Assembly (NCBI RefSeq): GCF_001638985.1
Contig: NW_017265143.1
Coordinates: 756,259-820,258 of the forward strand
Reading direction: 5' to 3'
DNA from: Phycomyces blakesleeanus NRRL 1555(-)
Lineage: Eukaryota > Mucoromycota > Mucoromycetes > Mucorales > Phycomycetaceae
Length of the DNA stretch: 64,000 nucleotides
The number at the start of each line of letters is the position of its first letter. The first letter of the stretch is position 1. Both the position numbers and the translations under genes were made by a program. The notes below the pieces were generated by a model. That model saw only the letters and a list, made by a program, of their open reading frames with translations, did no database searches and had not been told where the DNA came from. Positions 35,632 through 46,302 of the stretch are shown one piece after another.

Positions 35632-36813
35632 TTAGCGTCTTATAAGAGTAAGGAACTCTTCGCGGGTTTTCGGGTTGCTTCTGAATACACCCATCATACA
35701 GCTTGTAGTAGTTGCACTTCCAGGTTTCTATATAAGATATTAGTGTCAATTCATTGTACTATTTCTCTTAACACAATGTATTACCTGTACACCACTGTAG
35801 ACATATCATGTATGCATATATTTAAGATATTAGCCAAAATATACAAACTTAACCAGAAATTGGATTTTTAAACCTACCGCATACACATGCACAAATGTGA
35901 GCACTCAACCACTACGGCAACACCTTGTGGTTGAAGAATTTCCATCAATGCGGTGGCAACTTGCTTGGTCAATCGCTCCTGAACTTGAAGTCTGTGTACC
36001 CCGATATCAGCCACCAATATAAATTTGGCCTTACAAAATCATAGCATCTGCCTCCTTACCTCCGAGAGAACATCTCTGCGATCCGTGCCAATTTACTTAA
36101 ACCAACCACACGGCGGTTAGGGATATAGCCGATGCTTATTTTGCCTGTGAACGGAACCATGTGGTGTTCACAGAGCGAGAAAATGTCAACATCCTTAACA
36201 ATAACCATTTCATCGTGGTCTGGCATAACAGAAACAACGAATATTGATATGTATATAATTAGCTCTTGTCAGTTTCATTGTCACTGCCAATTCTTAATTT
36301 ACCTTCTTCAAAAACAGCTGCATTGAGAACATCTGGATACAGAATTTGGTAAATAATAATATAAAAATTAAAGAACAACTCATAATCGGACTAACAAGAA
36401 TTCCTTTTATTTTTCTTTTTTCTCACTCTCTCTCTCACCTTTAATATTCTCCTCATATCCCTTTGTGAAGAACATAAGAGCCTTTGCATATCGCTCCGGT
36501 GTCTTGAGAAGGCCTTCTCGATCAGAATCCTCACCGATACAAGTCAATATGGTCTCAACAGCACCGGCAATCTTGCGGACACGTTCCGCCTTTGCCTCTT
36601 CGGACTCGTCTCGGCGATCTCTGGCTCCCTTGCCTAAATAGACAGTAAGTAGATGAATAAAGACTAACAATGAAACTCACTTGGCCAGCTCAGACCGTCC
36701 ATATCGACGGGTGTGCCCTGCCTGCTAGGGTTTGCTTCGGTAGATTGAACAATAGGTCTCAATGGGCGGAGTGGCTTAGGCTCGACAAGAAGTCCGGTAT
36801 TCTCGAGAGACAT
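35632..36813 (-). CDS. GTP cyclohydrolase I
   Basis: Seven minus-strand exons, 36813-36681, 36633-36439, 36332-36303, 36219-36060, 35991-35878, the 10-nt microexon 35794-35785, and 35727-35632, give 245 residues. The enzyme converts GTP to dihydroneopterin triphosphate, the first step of folate and tetrahydropterin synthesis, as a homodecamer in the cytosol. Hallmarks are [12 protein letters not shown], the zinc site [11 protein letters not shown] with a later Cys in [29 protein letters not shown], and the end [20 protein letters not shown]. The microexon supplies the bases for RGVQ; without it the frame and this invariant motif are lost. The first 60 or so residues are a variable Pro-rich leader. 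It is divergent from the F-box gene, with 326 bp between starts. Confidence 0.95.
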
Positions 36814-37139
36814 GTTTAATAGACGGAAAGAGAAGGAGATAGCGATATAGAGAAAAAAAGAGAGAGAGATAAATAGATTGATAGAAAGTGAGATGAAGAT
36901 GCTTTACCGGCGTGACAGTGATATTGAAGTTTGACTCACGCCTGGAGTGCGTCTGGAGCTGATTGGCTCAATACCTAATTATTATTCGCACGGTATCCCC
37001 GCTGCAATAATATGTAAAGAGACCCTCGATTTGGAAGACTCAAAAAGGGGTCTCTATATGAGGACATGCACTTCTTTGTTTCTTCAGTCTTTCATTAAAT
37101 CGCATCTTTCTCTCTCTTTTAATTTTCTCACCCTCTTCA
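36814..37139. promoter_or_regulatory. Shared divergent promoter, GTP cyclohydrolase I and F-box genes
   Basis: 326 bp separate the two start codons, so both promoters lie here. It includes GAGA-rich and CTCT-rich tracts next to each start. No specific factor site is assigned. Confidence 0.4.
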
Positions 37140-38091
37140 ATGTTGCGTCTACCAACTGAAGTGCTTCTCTCAATCCTTCATCTTGTTAAACAAGACAATC
37201 ATCTGGATTTGTCCTCTATTGCCAGGTAAAGTGTAACACAGCCAGCCGACTGATTGGCCCTCAATCTATAAAGCCCGATATACTGATGAGATGTCTACTT
37301 GTAGCACCTGTCGCCACTTCCAGGCTTTGGTGGCCGATATTTCTGTCTGGGCTGGCGCGATCAAGATAGATGACAATCCATATTCCCCATATTCATATAC
37401 CACGCTTGTCAAAGCATTGGACAGCGCTGACCTAATTCGCACTAGCCAAATTGCTATGGCTTTATCAGACAAACACGGTCCACAATTTCTGAATCTCTTG
37501 CTCAGCAAACAAGCTCATCAAACCCCTCTCAAGAGTGTGCTTCTTTATGCACCTGCTGCCCAGCACAGTCAGATTCTCCAAATCTTTGCAAATAAGCCAA
37601 CTGCTTGGCAAGAATGTGGATTGAGAGATCCAGAAAACCCCTTTTACGTGCTTGATCGACCAGAAAAAATCAATTGGTTAAAGGGGCTACCTTATCTACA
37701 CTCCCTTGATCTGCCTGCCTGTCCGGCTCATTGGCTGTTGGGCTCCTCATTTCCTAATGTTCACACGTTAACAGCTGCATTATTACCTTGGAAAGCTCAT
37801 CTGAACGAAGATCCTCGCGAAAGACAACAAGCCTTTTGGACTGAGTTTCGAGCCTCTTTTCCCAAACTTTCTAATTTAACGCTCTATATTGCGGACCCAA
37901 AAGCGTTCTCATTGTTTGTCGCAATGTTTTCCAATGCAAGGAGCTTTCCATGGCTAGAGAGTGTGACCGTAGTTGGTCTTGAGGACCCAAAGCAGTACAT
38001 AGAGCATCAGACATTGATAGATAGTCTGATGCGCCTAGAAGGTCTGGCGAGGATCAATGCAGGATGGGACCTTGTGGCTCTGCACAAGTAA
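37140..38091 (+). CDS. F-box protein
   Basis: Two exons, 37140-37225 and 37305-38091, give 290 residues. The N-terminus MLRLPTEVLLSILHLVKQ...LDLSSIASTCRHF is an F-box, which binds Skp1 in SCF ubiquitin ligases. The rest has leucine-rich, loosely repeated segments (GLPYLHSLDLPACPAHWL, FPKLSNLTLYI, FPWLESVTVVGL), suggesting degenerate leucine-rich repeats as the substrate-binding part. The start gives the F-box at residue 3, as is usual in fungal F-box proteins. The intron is inside the F-box, and joining its ends restores the motif. The substrate is unknown. Confidence 0.8.
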
Positions 38092-39809
38092 AAGTCGATG
38101 TGCATGCATATTCGGTTTCAAAATAGTCATTAATTCTCTTTCGGTGATTGAGAACCATCATTTTCTTTGTATAGATTCATATAAAAAAAACTTCATTATT
38201 TTACACTAATCCCTTACCCTTACCCTTCATAATCATCCTTGTTTTTCTTTATTATCATTATTAAAGTATATATGTGTACGAAATTTTGGTATTCTCTTGA
38301 TCAGGTTAATGGTCGATGCAACTGAAATGTCTTGCTTATCAATACTGACTGGACAAGTATTAATCACATTCTCAGCCACTTTGTGGTTTTTGTCAAATGG
38401 GTAATAAGACTATGGTTTGGAGATGTAGATTATCTTCACATCTGATCCAAATGACTTGCTCTTGCTCTTTATATTTTGAATATATACATAAATATATAAT
38501 GCGTTTGTGTTTGGGTAAATAAAATAAAAGGATCAGCATTTATTATGACAAAAGGACATATAAATATAGATATAGCTTACATTATTAACATTGGTACAAG
38601 TGTTGGTGATGCATATGATTGCTCCAAGTTTGATAGCTAACAAATAAGTAGACAAGCACAGAAGCACACTTTTATAAATACAAACGCATGTCTATTTAGA
38701 TTTATCATCCTAATCCTAATCATAATCATAATCCTAATCTTAATAGTGATAATAATAGTAAGTAGAAAAGGGGGGGTTAAGGGGGACTATGTGATTACAA
38801 GAACAAGTATTGTACCACAGCATTAGAATTTTGAAGTCTGTCATGACTACAATTGTGCAACCTTGAATCACCAAGGCACCAAATCACCAATGGACCAATG
38901 GACCAATGGACCAATGGACCAATGCACTGATCACCAAACGAGAAAACAACTGTCTTCAAAATGTACATCAATATCTTAAGACGTCATCGAACTACTCGAA
39001 TAATAAGACCTAGCTTATTCGTTCATTTTACTACTTTGGATTCTTGGAGAATTCTTTATGAATAAGAAATAAAGCAAGAAATAACAAAGAAAATCAAATA
39101 GCTGCTAAGCCAAAAATATAAAAATATAAAATTCATTGCATGCTCTCTACTAGTTTGATATCAACATGAATACCAATATAAAAATATACGTTATATTCCC
39201 TCACATATAGTCGTATAGCAGTAGCCTTCTCTTTTCTCTCTCTCCTTTGTATTCATAAAAAATTAACGAATCTTAAAAGCCTTTTTCTTTCATTTGATTT
39301 TGCTCACATATCGAAATCTGCTATGCTTCCAATTCCAACCATGGTAGATTCTACTATTACCACTGCCCTTTTGGCTCACTCAGTTAATCACATCCACGTA
39401 CCGAGAGAGAATATCAAATGGAATCTTCCTTTTTGTTACCCACTCATACCTCAAATAAAAAGAAAACTAAAAATGCTACTTCCAACCACAATCCATTGAA
39501 TTAGCCTGACTTTGTTCTTTTACTATCTATTCCCTTTTTTTTTCTCCTCTTTCATTATTACCATTACTATACCTATTGCTATACCTATTGCTATTGATAT
39601 TATAATTATCATTCTTGTACTGTGTTTTATTTAGAAATAATAATAACACCATCATTTATTTTTATATTCTTATTGCCCCATATACTAATCATATATTCTC
39701 GCGTAAATCAAGCTTATAATCATAATCATAATCATACTCAATATTCCCGTCCTGTCCCAGCTCTTGTTCTTTTAACTTTATCGGGCATTTATCTATAATA
39801 CATCATAGG
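38092..39809. other. Spacer upstream of RhoGEF gene
   Basis: 1.7 kb of AT-rich DNA. It holds a CCAATGGA tandem array (38887-38924), a CCTAATCATAAT-type repeat (about 38707-38740), and a 58-codon open frame from about 39323 (MLPIPTMVDSTITTALLAHS) that may be an upstream ORF in the RhoGEF leader. No conserved gene is seen. Confidence 0.45.
38887..38924 (+). repeat. CCAATGGA octamer tandem repeat
   Basis: Nearly five head-to-tail copies of the 8-bp unit, which place five CCAAT pentamers in phase at 8-bp steps. It lies in the intergenic region between the F-box and RhoGEF genes, about 900 bp upstream of the latter. Confidence 0.9.
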
Positions 39810-41871
39810 ATGACAAAAGAACTCGATGATCATCAAGAGAACTCGCCAAATGAAGACACAGAGATAAAAGGGAAAACACCATCCAAAGAAAACATCGAAG
39901 AATGGGCCACATTTGACCAGGAATTACAAGCATTTGACTCAAATATCTCTTCCCACTCAGAATACCTTAGTGCGTCAAGTCAAAGCAATACAGACCAGTA
40001 TCAGTCTTCGTACAACTTCTTACAACCAAGCCCAGATAATGAAAGTCCAAAAAACGTAGCTTCCGATAGACATCTTGACGTCCAACACTCCTCGCCCGCT
40101 CCCAGTCAAATCCCACAGATAAAACCAAGGAATCCATTAAGGATCGACACAAGCAGAGCAGGTGTACCTAGAATTAACGCCGTAAGGGCCGATGTGGCTC
40201 TTAACAGATCGGAGAGTGACCCCACAGACCGAAAAGGCAAACGACCACTTCGACAAGTCTTGAATTGGGCACCAAGTGGATCAAATCCAATAAAACACCG
40301 CATTCCATCCGTTACATCTAATCCACTCACATCCGGTCCCTACAGCAATCTGTGTGCCAGTCAAAATGACTCTGATGCTCTTGCAAGACAAGCACGAATC
40401 AGAAAAGCACACATGGCTTCTGCTGCTGCTGAATGTATGGTAGCAGCTGCAAAAGTAGCTAAGGCCAGAAAAATTCACGCTGCCGCTGATCCTTCATCTG
40501 TAAGCTCACCCAGGAAGAATAACAGTCTTCAAGAAGTACCTTCCGGTAGTCAATCTGTAGCAGAGGTACCGGAATGGTCCGACAGCGACACCGTGACAGA
40601 TAGCAAAACAAACTCGCTCGAAAGCTCTCCAATTCACACTCCACGCCAAGACGATACACTCCCAAAGAGCCCAGTGTCCGATACACATGGAACTCTAGAA
40701 ATACCTGTGGAAAGCTACTTTGAATTTTCTCCGGAAGCACTCGGGCAAGCTATTGTTATGGAAGTAGATAACAGGACTATACAGAGAATTGTAGATCGAG
40801 TCTTGGCTGATGCTGCACTAAGATACTCTAGCGAGCCAAAAGAAATAGTCGTAGACAAGAGCGTTGCTTTTATCGACCCGGTTGATAAGCAAGTTGAAGA
40901 AACCCATCAAAAGTGTGAAGTTTCAGAGTCACCAAAAGAGATGTTGGAAGTCTTTGATCTTTCGCCTTCAAAAGACCCTATATCTACCAGTGAGGCATGC
41001 GATACCAACACAATTGGCGTCGTCAAACCATCAAATATTTCACAGCATAATAAAGGCAACTCAGTACGTTCTCATTCATCTCAGGTCTCCAACGAAAATC
41101 CAAAGCTTTTAAGAAATAGTGGATCCACAAATTCGGGGACTAAAGTTCCTTCACCTCAAGAGAAAGTCGAGGAAATAAAAGAGAATGATGAAGCAACATT
41201 ATTAAAAATGGCTTTCGAATCTGCCAGGACTAACAAACGAATGAGTGCAATAAAAGAATTATTGGAGACAGAAGAAAGCTATGCTAAAAAACTAAGCAAT
41301 TATGTTAGAGTAAGCAGTTTGTATTCAGAAAATGTTAATATAAACATATGAAATACACCTTTCAATATTTCTCATATTTTTATATTTATACATATAGCAT
41401 TTTCTGTTTCCAATCCAACAAAAGAATAATATACCTGACGATAAGAAGCAGATACTGCTGCGAAATTGCTCTCAAATTCACCGCTTTGAAGAAGATTTTC
41501 TGGTCGCCTTACAAAGCGCTCATATGACTAAACAAAGCACATTGAATGGCCATATACACACTGGAAATATTATTGCAATAGCCCGTTGCTTTATTGAATG
41601 GGTAATTGGGATAGATGTATCTTATTTTGCAAGAGCTAATATGTCACAATAGGGACCTCGTTTTGAAGTTTACATTGAGTATTGTGTAAATCATGATGAT
41701 GCGTATCTCTTGTACAAAGAATTATTGGAAACCAGTGACGATTTTTCCAAGATGATGGCCCAGCTCCACGCAAAGAATCCTGTCGCATTCCGAGGAAGTC
41801 GGCTCACTATGACTGATTATATGATGATGGTAACTTGATATTTGATACCTTACATGTATTTCTGTTTAATT

Positions 41872-41903
<32 letters not shown>

Positions 41904-44161
41904 CGCGCTTTTATTTCTTTATCTCTTTATTTATTTTCTTTTAAAAAAAATAGCCTATTCAACGCTTATTGCGTTACAGGATTTTGTTACAGACAATTAC
42001 AAAGGCCACACAAAAAGATACAGTAGAGTATGAAGAACTTTCTAAAGCCCAAGACGCAATGCACAAGATAGCAAGCAGAATCGATGACGAAAAGGCCCGT
42101 GTACAAGCTGTAAAGAAGACAGGAATGTTTTTATCGCGAATAGAGTCAGACTCGGTAAATATTACTAGAAAAAATACATATAATGGTATATTTATGGTCT
42201 AATACGTATATGATAGTCTTTACCTGAGAGATGGTATAATGCGCTTGGGGTTTGTGTGCTTATTGGTACTTTGGAAGTACGGAGTGATACAAACAGCATG
42301 CGTATCAAACGACTTGGGTGTGCTCTTTTTGACAATTATATGATTATTGTCAAAGGAAAAAAGCCAAAGCGATATCAGCTTCAATACTGGTTTCCTCTCA
42401 GAATTTTTACTGTAGATCCAAATGGTGATATTGAGTTTTATAAAGAAGATATACCATTACAAATATTAACCAATTTTACACTTTGATCTATATATATATA
42501 TATATAGGTGGACTAGATCATGGATGGACAATGTTGAGTGATAGATACACGTTTGATTTTGGTTCAGTGTGCGAGCAAGAACGGATCATCTGGGTAGAAG
42601 CACTAGGAAAAACAATTGAACAATCAAAAGTTCGATATGAGCAGTTACAAGAGGAGGATTGCCTTGAGCATCTTTTTGGATCTTCTTTTGATATCGAGCG
42701 ACCTCTTCACCGTAGAGCATCCACCGTTCATAGCTCAAACTCATTTGCTAGCATATCCAGTCTTGCTTCACACAAATCTCACAAGTCCTTAAGTGAAGCT
42801 GCTAGAATGGAGGCTGATACAATTCTACATTCAACAATTGATGAAACAAGTATTAAATCTCACTCAAGTTTTCACGATATACAAGAGTTCTTTGCCAATA
42901 GTGTGTCCGGAAAGTGGGGATATTCTAAGCAGGTTCAGGTTACCCAGAATCAGCAGGCAATAGATCATAGGTTTGAAGACGTTTGCACAACTCCTTTATT
43001 GAAAGCACGATGTCAGGCCATACAAGACCGAGCAAGTACTTTCAGTAGCTGGCGCCATCGATCGTACGTTTCAAAGACGCCTTCGGTTCTTTCATTCCGT
43101 CACATAGAAGAAAATGGATATTTTGGATCGGCATCTTCTTCTGTCACATCTTCACCTCATCCACTTCCTTCTAGTAACCGTGCCACACCTGTTGCAACAA
43201 GTCCTCAATACCGAAATTTCGGAGATGGACTTATGAGTGCAATTCAGCGCAAGACATCCTTACCTATCCGCCCTTCAGTGTCGACTCCAAAAGAAAAAAA
43301 GATGGGCCACCGACAGGCTATGCCTCCACCTCCTACCCCTCAGCGCCCCCAGGCAATACAGAACGTATCATTACCCTGTGCATATGATGATGAGAACAGT
43401 CTCGAGAAAGCAAGCCAAAAGAAAAGTATGATCTTTAAGTTATCACAGCGTCCTCAAAAGCCCGTCGAAAGATCTGGAGGAGATAAAGAATCCTCTGGCA
43501 TGAGTCGAGTCCCAAGTGCAATTTTTGGGAAGTTAGCTGTCCGATTAGGAAATCTTGGGGCACCTCTTAGACAAAGGTCTCATGCCAGTTCGTCTACTAC
43601 CTCTGTTAATGTGATGGCATTATCTCTGAGCTCTTCTGAATGTCTGGAACATACAGAAGGGGATAACTCTGGATCATTTGAAAAGAAAAAGGTATGCCAG
43701 ACAACAAGATTGATTAACCAAAGCTACTTCTTTATTTGTCTATTAATCGATTTATTCTTTAATTCATTCATTATTTATGCTTATTTATTTACTTGTTATT
43801 CTAGCAGCGTCTTAGTAGACTCGCATTGTCTTCTCGTAGCTCTACCATGGAACAAAAAGCATCATCAAGTACAAAATCCGTCATAAGCCAAGCAACGGGC
43901 CACAGTGGTCTTCCACCTTTGCCTTCTAGCAATACAAGTCTCAAATTATCTGTTGAGAGCAGAAGATCGTCAAAGAGTGGTATCGTGTCTTCTCCAGATA
44001 TACAAGAAACAGGATCCACCAGGGCAGAGTCATGCGAGTCGGGCTCGTCCTCTAATTCTCTACCAATAACAAACACAACCGAACCACGTCGATTTAAAAA
44101 TCTTCGTACTCGTCTTTTCGAATTTGCTTCACCTCTTCAAAAGCGAAACAAACCTTCCTAA
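39810..44161 (+). CDS. Rho guanine nucleotide exchange factor (DH-PH)
   Basis: Seven exons, 39810-41309, 41398-41601, 41653-41829, 41954-42154, 42217-42424, 42508-43691 and 43805-44161, give 1276 residues. A long disordered acidic/Ser-rich N-terminus leads to a DH domain that starts about residue 478 (MSAIKELLETEESYAKKLSN) and ends in helices including MTDYMMMPIQRLLRYRILLQ, the conserved face that contacts Rho GTPases. A PH domain follows (about 700-805: LIGTLEVRSDTNSMRIKRLG, GCALFDNYMIIVKG, FDFGSVCEQERIIWVEALGK). The C-terminal 450 residues are Ser-rich with Pro motifs (PPPPTPQRPQ) that could bind SH3 domains. It should activate a Rho-family GTPase at the plasma membrane. Which one cannot be told. 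A spacer-repeat intron (TA-rich) separates exons 3 and 4. Confidence 0.9.
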
Positions 44162-44445
44162 ATCGCTCAACTTCTTTTTCTATCCTTTTTAATTTCCATT
44201 TTTTCTATTCCTTGTATGTTTTTCACTATATATATCCATACCCAATGTATATTTCATTGCACTAATAATAATAATAAAAAAAAGGCCAATGACGTACAAT
44301 AAAGCTATCAAAAGCCAATCACGTGCCTTACTATCAAAGTACTTGAAACATACTTGATTTTTTTTTATATTAAAGCTCTTTGGTCTTTTTGATATTTTCC
44401 ATTATTTGTTTGTTAAGTTAATAATAACAATAGCACAATAAAGTC

Positions 44446-46302
44446 ATGTCGCGCCATAGAGCTGTTCGTAACCTTGATCTCGATGGTAAAGTGAAATTTA
44501 GATCCCAAATAAAAATAATACTATAAAATAATACTAATAACTTTAATTATTTGACAGACGTACTCGATGATGAATACGATGACGATTATAACGAGAATGC
44601 ATGCAAGTATAAGCACATTTAGATCGTTTGTTTGATTCTCTAATTCAATCTATAGTGGATGAAACCGAGCTTTCCAATGAAGATCTCGAGGCATTGGACG
44701 AGGGCCTCTCGTATGTTTACAGTATAGTCGGAGACAACTGCCCTCTCACTGACGTAGAGATCAAAGAAGCGCTGTGGTATTATTATTTTGACAAAGAAGA
44801 AACTATAAACTGGGCAATTTGTAAGTATAATAATATTATATATATAATTTGCTAAACCCCTTCTTCTTTGTGCTGGTTAGCAACTATAACCGAACGTAAA
44901 GCAAAGGAAGAAAAACTCAAAGCCAAGGCAGCCAAGGCCGAGGCTGCAGTTGCATCAAAAGGTAATTGGGCTATATGTGTATAATCTAGATAGCTATTGG
45001 TAGGGCTATCTCTTTCTTTTTCGCTTGTCTTTCTTTCTTTTATTTTTATTGCTGCCTTGTTCCCCAAGAATTCTTTCAATCTATTATTACTTTTGTACAT
45101 TCTTATGTGGTTGGAAGAGTTTGGATTGGGGGTGTCATTCTTTGCTTGGTGAATCATTAGAACCATCAACCTGTGCATTTTATTTTTCGATCAAGGTTAG
45201 TGATAGTTCAATCGACTGTGATATGTTTATCGTAACGTTTTATTTATTCATGATTGTCGAAAGAGAAAAAGTGGCCGTTTGTTTGACACTTCTCCTATTA
45301 TATCTAGGCGATAAAGATCAATCTGCGTCTATCAAGAGAAAACCGCATTATCGTAGACCTCCTGCAAAACTGTACAGTGCAGAAAAAGATGCACAAATTA
45401 CTCCTCCTTTGCTATCTGATCCAAAAAAATCGTCATTATTATCCCTTTCGGGAATACGAACACGTCCAACCTCGGCCGGATCTGGTGGTTCCAGTCTTCT
45501 TCAATTGCGAACCAAGATGGCAAACTCGACTATTAAATCTTCTGACCCGAAAAAAGAAATCCCAGCTGAAAAGACAGAATCCAAGCCAACATCGTTGCAG
45601 GCACTTGCTCAGAAATCAGCCAACCAGCGAGGAAAATCAGCGCTACAACATCTTGCCTCACGTCAGACACAGACACAAACACAAGCACAGGCACAAGCGC
45701 AGGCATCAAGCGCAGTAAAAACTCCAGCTGGTCAAACGTCTCTTGGATCCTTATCCCAAAAATCTAGCGTGCCAAAGGGTCTCACAAGCCTAGCTCATCT
45801 TGCATCACGCTCTAAACATAATGAAGAAGCCCGGAACCCATTAGCCTCACAAGGACACCCGGTTCAAAAACCAGCCTCTTCTAGTCTTGCTAGACTTGCT
45901 AAGCGGACAACTACAACAAACACTCCATCAGTTCCTAAACCTGACGTTCTTCCTAAACCAAAGCCGGTAGAACATGATGCAGAATTAAGAGTAAACGTAC
46001 AAACAACTGAGCCAGTAGAGCCCATCAAATATGTTATTCCTCCGCCTCAACAAAACCCTTTGTGTGCACCACCTTCATCTACTGCGGAGTTCCTGTTTAA
46101 GAACATTGCTCCAGAAAGAACCAATCCTCGGGTCGATCGACTTGTTTGTTCGTTGCCCAGTACACTTGGGGGTGCTTTTTATGAAGCAATGCAATCGTCT
46201 GCTACTACTATTCCAATGTTCTCGTTTGACAAACCAAGTCCGGATGATATTGTGATGAATGCCCAAACCAACCGTAGTGGTGGAAAGATTAGGAAGGCTT
46301 GA
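44446..46302 (+). CDS. SKI7: Ski7-like short isoform of the HBS1 locus
   Basis: The same first four exons as HBS1 (to 44961), then the alternative terminal exon 45308-46302, give 441 residues. The donor at 44961 leaves one base (G), and both this exon (GC) and the GTPase exon at 46593 (CC) complete that codon, so the choice is frame-neutral. The exon has its own stop at 46300-46302. It codes for a Lys/Ser-rich protein with repeated SLxxLAx(K/R) motifs and ends [15 protein letters not shown], then a basic tail. PSPDD near the C-terminus is, as I recall, characteristic of Ski7-like products and of human HBS1L isoform 3, which bridge the cytoplasmic exosome and the SKI complex. It lacks a GTPase domain. 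Splicing itself is inferred, as no transcript is available here. Confidence 0.8.

Noticed and set aside
44852..45178. Minus-strand 108-residue ORF across HBS1 intron 4
   Set aside because: It overlaps a conserved HBS1 exon and an intron on the other strand and shows no family features.
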